DNA from: Viscum album | Taxonomy: Eukaryota > Streptophyta > Magnoliopsida > Santalales > Viscaceae | Length of the DNA: 64,000 nucleotides | Direction: 5' to 3' | Assembly: GCA_963277665.1 (NCBI GenBank) | Contig: OY728125.1 | Location: 1,712,084,889 to 1,712,148,888 of the forward strand | Shown here: piece by piece, positions 58,080 to 64,000 of the stretch | Numbering within the stretch: position 1 is the stretch's first letter | Layout of the letters: every line of letters begins with the position of its first letter | Made by a program: the position numbers and the translations under genes | The notes under the pieces: model-generated | What the model saw: the letters and a program-made list of their open reading frames with translations, nothing else | Told to the model about the DNA's origin: nothing | Database searches by the model: none

Positions 58080-59000
58080 TCTTGAGAGAATCCTGTGAAA
58101 AAATATTGTCATGTCCAATGCAATGAATGTCCCCATGATAAATCAAATGGATTAATATATATGGTGAAATATCTTGTGGAAAAACTCACTCAAATTTCTC
58201 ATGATGTAGGAGTTAACGAGGTTCATGTTTAATTTTGAGAATCCAAAATGGTGGAAAGTAACATGTTATTTAATCATTTTTGTGATATTGAACACTAGAT
58301 GTCTACTGGTCATTTGATTCACTGGTTGTAGAGAAATGTATTAATGATATAGTAAAAATATTTTTCATTCATGAGTTTTTATACTAGGAAAAATTATTCA
58401 TAGATGTTTCTCCTATTGATGGTGAATCATGTTAATGGTGGAATATTATTAATAATACGATAAAATATTATAAAATTGAATCCATGGAATTGTATGAGTA
58501 TAATGGAAAAGTTTAATGTAGTATATTCACTCAAATAATTAATATAAAAATTTATAAGGAATTCCTGGAGCATATGTTGATGGGTTATGAATCTATTTTT
58601 TCCTTTGAGAAAAATTTTACATCACTTGAAAGTTATCTTATAGATTTAATAATCATACAAGAATGAAAATTTTATTTATTCCATTGTGGTTTGAAACCAA
58701 ATCATCATTGGGCATTAGCCGTATGGGATGCTGGAATCTAGGTATAAATAATTTGATGTACACAAAAAGTTGAAATGGAAGCTGGAAACATACAATGTTC
58801 TGGTTATAAGAAAAGGATGATGAAGCCTCGTGGAATATTCAGTGGTTTTTCGCAAGGATGTAATAAAATGTTTCAACCACAGACTAGAAACAAATTAAAT
58901 AAAGGATCACTCAACTGAATACATTAATGGAAGAAGAAAATGTTTCAGGTATGATAAGGCTATCCCTTAAGGGAAATAATGTTGGCGTGGTATTAAGTGT
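58080..59000 (+). pseudogene. gag relic of the old Tekay-type element
   Basis: Colinear at DNA level with 48,640-49,500 of the younger element. Shared stretches include ATGCAATGAATGTCCCC (58,119), the GGTGGAATATTATTAATAATA block (58,436), GAAAAATTTTACA (58,609) and a TTTATTCCATTGTGGTTTGAAACC block (58,676). The frame has frequent stops. The zinc-knuckle area is barely recognisable. Confidence 0.7.
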
Positions 59001-59149
59001 TTGAATAATGAAATAAATAGATATATATATTTAAATAAATTACTCCACTCACCGATCAATTCTATAAATGAAATGTGATTTGAAATTATATGGATTAATT
59101 CTCTAATACATGTTCTAATGAAGATAATAATCTAGCACAACTTCTAAAT

Positions 59150-59470
59150 TCAATGGATAAAGGGAATTTTTATTCTATTATAACTGTTAATGTGAGTAAT
59201 GATAATTAGGGAACAATTTTCTACACTCTAAATTGGTGATACTATAATGAAACATGTATAAATAAGCCCTGTAGATATCTTATCCTTCATTGAAATTTTA
59301 TGTGACTATGAGAATTGATTACCTCTCCCTGTATAAATTCAATATATATTTCCTAAATGAAGAAATGATATATTATCTTCATAATCAATCTTTGGTCATA
59401 TATTAGTGCAAGGATGAACCCAAACATCTAATGGAAATATTTATGGCTAATATAAGTTCTTATTCAATGA
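59150..59470 (+). pseudogene. Protease-region relic of the old Tekay-type element
   Basis: Weakly colinear with 49,690-50,120 of the younger element: the TATTATAACTGTTAATGTG stretch against its ATTTCTATCAACATAGTG, and TAGTGCAAGGATGAACC against GATACAAGGATGAACAT. The catalytic site is not visible and RT does not follow, so coding was lost soon after this point. Confidence 0.45.
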
Positions 59471-59605
59471 GTAATGGGTAAATTATATTTAAAATCCTTT
59501 AGGATTTCATTGTGACTTTATCAAAAAATACTAGTATATATTAGACAATACATGGTCAAGGTATATACATTTTCATACGACAATTTATTAATAATTAAAA
59601 TGGTT

Positions 59606-59938
59606 CTAGTATTGATTATGGAAGGATATGAGAAAAATAATTTTGGGGTTTTGAATTTGGTTAGTAATATTTCTAAGGAATCTAATTATTAACAACTTAT
59701 GGAATGAATTAAATTTAAATTTGGTGCCAACGAGCCTGTACCCTAGTGATATGGGAACCTCCCTGGCATTTAAAAGACCCATAATCAAATCTGGGCAGGA
59801 ACTAATTTCTTGGTACTGTAGTAGAAATGTAGTCGGGCACTGTAGTAGTACTGTAGAAGCAGTAGACTGTAGCGGCGGTGAGACTATTGCGCTAGAGGCA
59901 CTATTGATGGGACTATAGCATTGACGATACTGTAACAA
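59606..59938. other. Overlapping short frames inside the SINE-like insert, not supported as genes
   Basis: A 110-codon minus frame and a 65-codon plus frame cover the CTGTAG-rich body of the insert. Neither has a recognisable domain, and both simply follow its higher GC content. Confidence 0.3.
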
Positions 59939-60110
59939 GGACTATATAAGGCATAGTACTGTAGTATTACTATTCACTGAGGGGCCCATTGGGCCAAAAA
60001 ATTAGGCTTTCAATCCTTGTAATCATGCCACTAGGCCTTGGGCCTTCAGGAAATGTAATGGGTCTCCCTCTACCCAGTCTAAAGAGTTCATTTCTTTAAA
60101 TAATAATATG
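59725..60110 (+). mobile_element. SINE-like insert in the old Tekay-type element
   Basis: A block of clearly higher GC content than its surroundings. Its head carries a tRNA-like pair: TACCCTAGTGATATGG (59,739; box A-like) and ATAATCAAATCTGG (59,781; box B-like), about 40 bases apart. The body is rich in CTGTAG/ACTGTAGTAG words (59,815-59,975), then GGGCCCATTGGGCC and GGCCTTGGGCCTT. It ends in an AT-rich tail near 60,110. No target duplication could be fixed. It could instead be another short insert, for example a fragment of an LTR. Confidence 0.4.
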
Positions 60111-60804
60111 TGGCTTCGTCCCCAACCATTAAAAAAAGTTATTTATATTTGGATATTATTATTTGAGATTAAAGTATTATTTATCATTGCCTTTATTAAC
60201 TAATTCAGTTTTAGTAAAAATATAAAGGCTGAAGGAATTCCTTATGGATCCTATAATTATATAAAAATAAATTAGGAATAAAAAATTCATCACAATTATC
60301 TGTATCCTAGTATAAGATATGATGTGGAAAATGATCGAAAAACAGAAAAATGATGAGATTATGCTTATTAAGAGTATATTAGTCTAGTACCATTACTTCC
60401 TCGAGATAATTACACAAATAATAATAAAATAAATATACCTTTGGATAATGAATCTGAATAAAAATAATTTTCCATTTAATTTTCGTACATAAAAATCAAT
60501 TTCCTTTTATCCCATCAAATATTTACAATTTCGTGATAGTTAAATTTATCATTAACAAGGTATTTATAACTTTCTATTAGTGCTTGTGAATTCTTCTTGC
60601 CTTCCATTTATATATTTTCACTTTTCAATAATGATCTCATATTTGGAATCCACATATTATATTGACCTTGATACATATATTTCCCTCCTTTTATGTGTAA
60701 TTTTATTAACCATTTCAATAATGTGGGTTTCCAAAACATGATTTGTAATATAAAAAACCTCTAATTATTGATTAAAATTTAAAATTTTGAGGATAAAATT
60801 TATT
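60111..60804. other. 3' internal region of the old Tekay-type element
   Basis: AT-rich. No RT, RNase H, integrase or chromodomain block is recognisable, though they should lie between here and gag. A deletion or very advanced decay is inferred. Confidence 0.35.
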
Positions 60805-60813
60805 AAAGGGGTG
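60805..60813 (+). other. Polypurine tract of the old Tekay-type element
   Basis: AAAGGGGTG shortly before TGTAACAACCC. It is the counterpart of the tract at 53,114. Confidence 0.65.
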
Positions 60814-60817
60814 ATAA

Positions 60818-63800
60818 TGTAACAACCCAACACATTAGAGACTTTTTATCTTTAAATAATTTTATTTCATCGATAGCTTGGATTACACGCAACACTGAGA
60901 TTAAAGAAACCATGATACACAGATAAATATTATTATTTAATGTGGAAGTTACAAGCTTGTCATTAAATTCTTAGATATGAATATGATTTAAAAAATTATG
61001 AAATATATATATATATATATATATATTATAGTCATAATAAATGAATTTTTAAATGCTTAGTATATAATCAATAATTCTTTTGTAAAGTTACAGTATGCTT
61101 TAGATTTATTTCTTCCTAAAAAATGATATTATCTATTTAAGAAAATAATATTGTTAATTTATATAAATTATATAAATTAAATTAAATTTAATAATTTTTA
61201 TTTTTTAAAATGAGAAAATTGATATTATATTTGGGTGATTTGATGGAATTACTCTAAAAATAATAATTTTTCCGTGAATATGGAAAATACTGAATTTTAT
61301 TAAAAATTTATATTTTGTATCAAATATTTAAAAATACCACATTGAATTTAAAATTGATTAAAAGTAAAATTAGTTATATTATATTATTTATAACCCAATA
61401 TTGTTCTTTATAATTTAGTTTACCATTGAATTTTGTTTAAAAAGATTTTTAAAAATAAAAAATTAATTTTTTATATAATTCAATTTTCATCACGTTATAC
61501 ACGTTTATATTGAAATTCAATTCTATAGATATAGAAACTTAATTTTATGAAATGGAATTTAATTTTTGATTCATAATGTAAACTCTATTTTTTGAGGAAA
61601 TTTTTAACATTTTTTTAAAGATGTTAAATTTTTGATGAATAGTAACAAAAATAGTTTTTTGAAATACAATATAATTTATGATATCTTGAAGACCAAAAGG
61701 TAATATAAATTTTATGAAACTTTTATATTTCGAAATTTATGACAAAATATTAAAAATAACATAAATAAATGACTCAATAATATGAATTCGAATTTATTCA
61801 TGGATAAATATAAAAATTATTCTCTGGGTCGACGTGGGGCTTGTATAACAGTTTAAAAGTCAAATTTGGTATAAATAAGAGAGTAATTAAGATGGAATAA
61901 GTATTTTATTGAAATTTTAGTTAAATATTAATTATTATACTTGATTTATTTAGTAATTCATGGATTTTGGAATTATATTACAATTGGGTTATCCAAATGC
62001 TTGTGAAATGCTTGCCTATGGCAGGAAAAGTCTAAATACCATAATAAATAAGTTTTCTTGACACATTTCTGAGTTAAAATAATTATTTTAGGAACAAAAA
62101 TGGGTATTTCGAGAAAAATGAACTTATATTCATGGTAGTTATTTATCTATAAATTATATATATAAAACATTACCTTAAATGCATGCACAACATTGACACA
62201 ACATTTCATTAATTATTAAAAAAATTAAAGATAATGGTTTTAAAAAAACTAAAACAAATATAATTTTAAATTATTGATGTATGGAATGAATTTTCATGAT
62301 ATATGTGACATGTTTGGGAATTTTTAATGTATTTGGTTTTAAATTCCCTTTTTTTAGGTATTCAATGTAAATTGAAATTAATTGTTTCAAAATTGACATT
62401 AATGATATTTTATCCAAAAAAAATTTAATGTATTATTTAAAATGATAAATATATTGAAATATGATAAGCATGAAATTATATTATTTTTAATGTTCTGAAA
62501 TTTCCAATAATGGGACATTTTTATCATTAAAAGTAAAATTACTACACATTAATACTGAAAAATTCGTAGCATAGTTAAAATTAAAACTTGTTAACTAAGG
62601 ATCAATCCAAATGATAAGGTTTAAAAATAAAAAAAGTCTAAATTATATTGTATTATATTATTATAACCCTATATTAACTTATATTTATGTAAATGGATAT
62701 TTATTTTCATATTACATTAGAATGAAATAATTATAATATAATATTTATGTAATTGCAATAGTTCTTCTCACCTAATTATAAAATGAAAACCCCTCCCTCA
62801 CATTATCACACAACGTTGAGAATTATAGCTCCACCAAACTCCATCATATTTCCTTTTCAACATCCACATTAATATTATAGTTGTATTAATATTCCAAAAA
62901 GTGTATCCCTAGAACCTTTTTGAAGAAATATAATAGAGTCCTTTCAAATAAGAGGTAATTAACTTACCCAAAAAAAATTCTACTCTTATTTTTTTCTTAT
63001 TAATCTATTTTATGGGACATAAAATAAATAAATAATAATAATATTTCATTTAAAATTATATATTAGTTATTAAAATATTTTTATACATGCACATTTACAT
63101 CAAATGATATGAAAAAGCACCACACGTACATACATAGGACTTATCATGTCCACATAGTGATACAATTAATTTTTAGTCACCATATTCATTGAATGAGTAT
63201 TATGACAGCTTTAATGTTTATATATTATATTTATAGATTTATTATTCTTATTTAACTATAATTTTACACATCTACCTTCCTTCTATCAACTCCTTCGTGA
63301 AACAATAATTTCATTTTTGCGTATGTGTGGAAAACCACCTTTACGAAATGATGTGATTAATTTTTCATTTTTATTTGAAATATATTTTAATGAGGATACA
63401 TTTGAGGAATTTATATGATATATATTTTATAATAATGATATTATATTGATGAATTCATATTTTCCATTATTTTGTTCCTTTTTTGGAATAATTAAGAAAT
63501 TGATCAAGCGTAGGTTTGACATATTATCTCCATCAACAGTGTAATGCATTTTTATCATTTACTTTAGTGGATTATTATAAATATATATTCATAATATATT
63601 TATATAATGATTATCATTGTGGAAATTTGAGAATTAATTTCAAATTAAAATGACCAAAAATACCAAATCAAAACATATAAGAAATACAAAAAATTATTAC
63701 CCAAAAGGTGATTTAAAAAAATATTATTCATAAATGGGTAATAAAAGGATATAAGTATATCATATATGTTATGATATATATATATTTATTTATGGTTCAT

Positions 63801-64000
63801 TATTAAATTTATAATAAACATAATTTTATTAAGTAGGTGGTTTGAACATGTATAACAATAATTTCTCAGGACAAAATGGGTTTAGTTTATATCCTCATAA
63901 ATTATCATGATTGATTATGTTTATGTCATCAGTTGGGAATGTTTTATTACATGTACATATTATACATTTTTTTAAATGTTTAATTTAACCATTATCTTAT
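60818..64000 (+). repeat. Old Tekay-type 3' LTR, cut by the window edge
   Basis: Starts TGTAACAACCC. Blocks align with the younger LTR in order: CGATAGCTTGGATTACACGCAAC near 60,874; the CCCCTCCCTCACATTATCACACAACGTTGAG-type 5' leader near 62,790-62,820; CACACGTACATACATAGGAC near 63,121; and GCGTATGTGTGG near 63,319, the last two being decayed copies of the CGTACGTACG repeat. Judging by the younger LTR, roughly 0.8-1 kb lies beyond the window. Confidence 0.7.
60989..61027. repeat. (AT)n microsatellite in the old 3' LTR
   Basis: An uninterrupted run of about 14 AT dinucleotides within GAAATATATAT...TATATTATAG. Confidence 0.85.

Larger units (their letters stand above)
42629..64000 (+). mobile_element. 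Old Tekay/Del-type gypsy element, interrupted and cut by the window edge
   Basis: Sequence related to the younger Tekay-type element appears on both sides of it. An LTR relic at 42,629-44,411 resumes at 57,102 and ends near 57,819. A primer-binding site relic follows at 57,822, then gag and protease relics (58.1-59.5 kb), a polypurine tract at 60,805 and a 3' LTR from 60,818 to the window end. The 5' LTR and the 3' LTR share their first bases (for example TCTTTATCTTTAAATAATTT near 42,651 and 60,848). It is much more decayed than its guest. RT, RNase H and integrase are missing or unrecognisable between 59.7 and 60.8 kb, so it probably suffered a large deletion. Confidence 0.75.

Noticed and set aside
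1..64000. Search for tRNA, rRNA, CRISPR, bacterial operons and host genes
   Set aside because: Nothing met even loose criteria; the sequence is eukaryotic repeat DNA throughout.

Overview
The window looks like intergenic DNA from a plant, probably a flowering plant with a large, repeat-rich and very AT-rich genome. The evidence is what fills it: Ty3/gypsy retrotransposons of three plant lineages (Tat/Ogre-like, Athila-like, and Tekay/Del-type chromoviruses) and CACTA (En/Spm) DNA transposons. I found no intact host gene, rRNA, tRNA gene or CRISPR array. Nearly everything is decayed. Domains were recognised by reading conceptual translations on both strands through stops and frameshifts; no database search was possible.

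Layout. (1) 1-13,529, minus strand: an old Tat/Ogre-like element read right to left. It has a degenerate promoter region with a TATA box near 13,385, a repeat-bearing ORF relic with about 35 in-phase 33-bp (11-codon) repeats at 8,780-9,925, then protease (~4.4-4.7 kb), reverse transcriptase (~2.9-3.6 kb), RNase H (~2.2-2.6 kb) and integrase (~0.3-1.5 kb). (2) 13,530-24,296, minus strand: an Athila-like element of about 10.8 kb with two LTRs of about 1.6 kb, a perfect 7-bp flanking duplication, and gag, RT, RNase H and integrase relics. It sits inside the promoter side of the Tat-like element. (3) 24,304-28,090: AT-rich DNA with plus-strand coding-like patches I do not recognise. (4) 28,091-28,906: a small non-autonomous CACTA-like element. 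(5) 29,690-30,320: a gypsy RNase H relic cut off by (6) 30,325-38,453: a CACTA relic of about 8.1 kb with a TNPD-type transposase, a TNPA-like second gene and subterminal repeats. (7) 38,454-42,628: unassigned. (8) 42,629-64,000 and beyond: an old Tekay-type element whose 5' LTR is split by (9) 44,412-57,096, a younger 12.7-kb Tekay-type element with unusually long LTRs (3,970 and 3,971 bp), an iMet-type primer-binding site, a polypurine tract and a gag-pol frame carrying nine stops and two frameshifts. The old element also carries a SINE-like insert near 59,725-60,110.

How it fits together: the window records successive insertions, with Athila in a Tat-like LTR, CACTA in gypsy pol, and Tekay in a Tekay LTR. 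Many stops in the youngest element are consistent with C-to-T changes, as expected for silenced, methylated repeats. The points I think most worth following up are the 11-codon repeat array, the paired CGTACGTACG repeats in the Tekay LTRs, the unrecognised coding-like remnant at 25.4-27.4 kb, and the two inserts of unlike composition (23,672-24,051 and 59,725-60,110).
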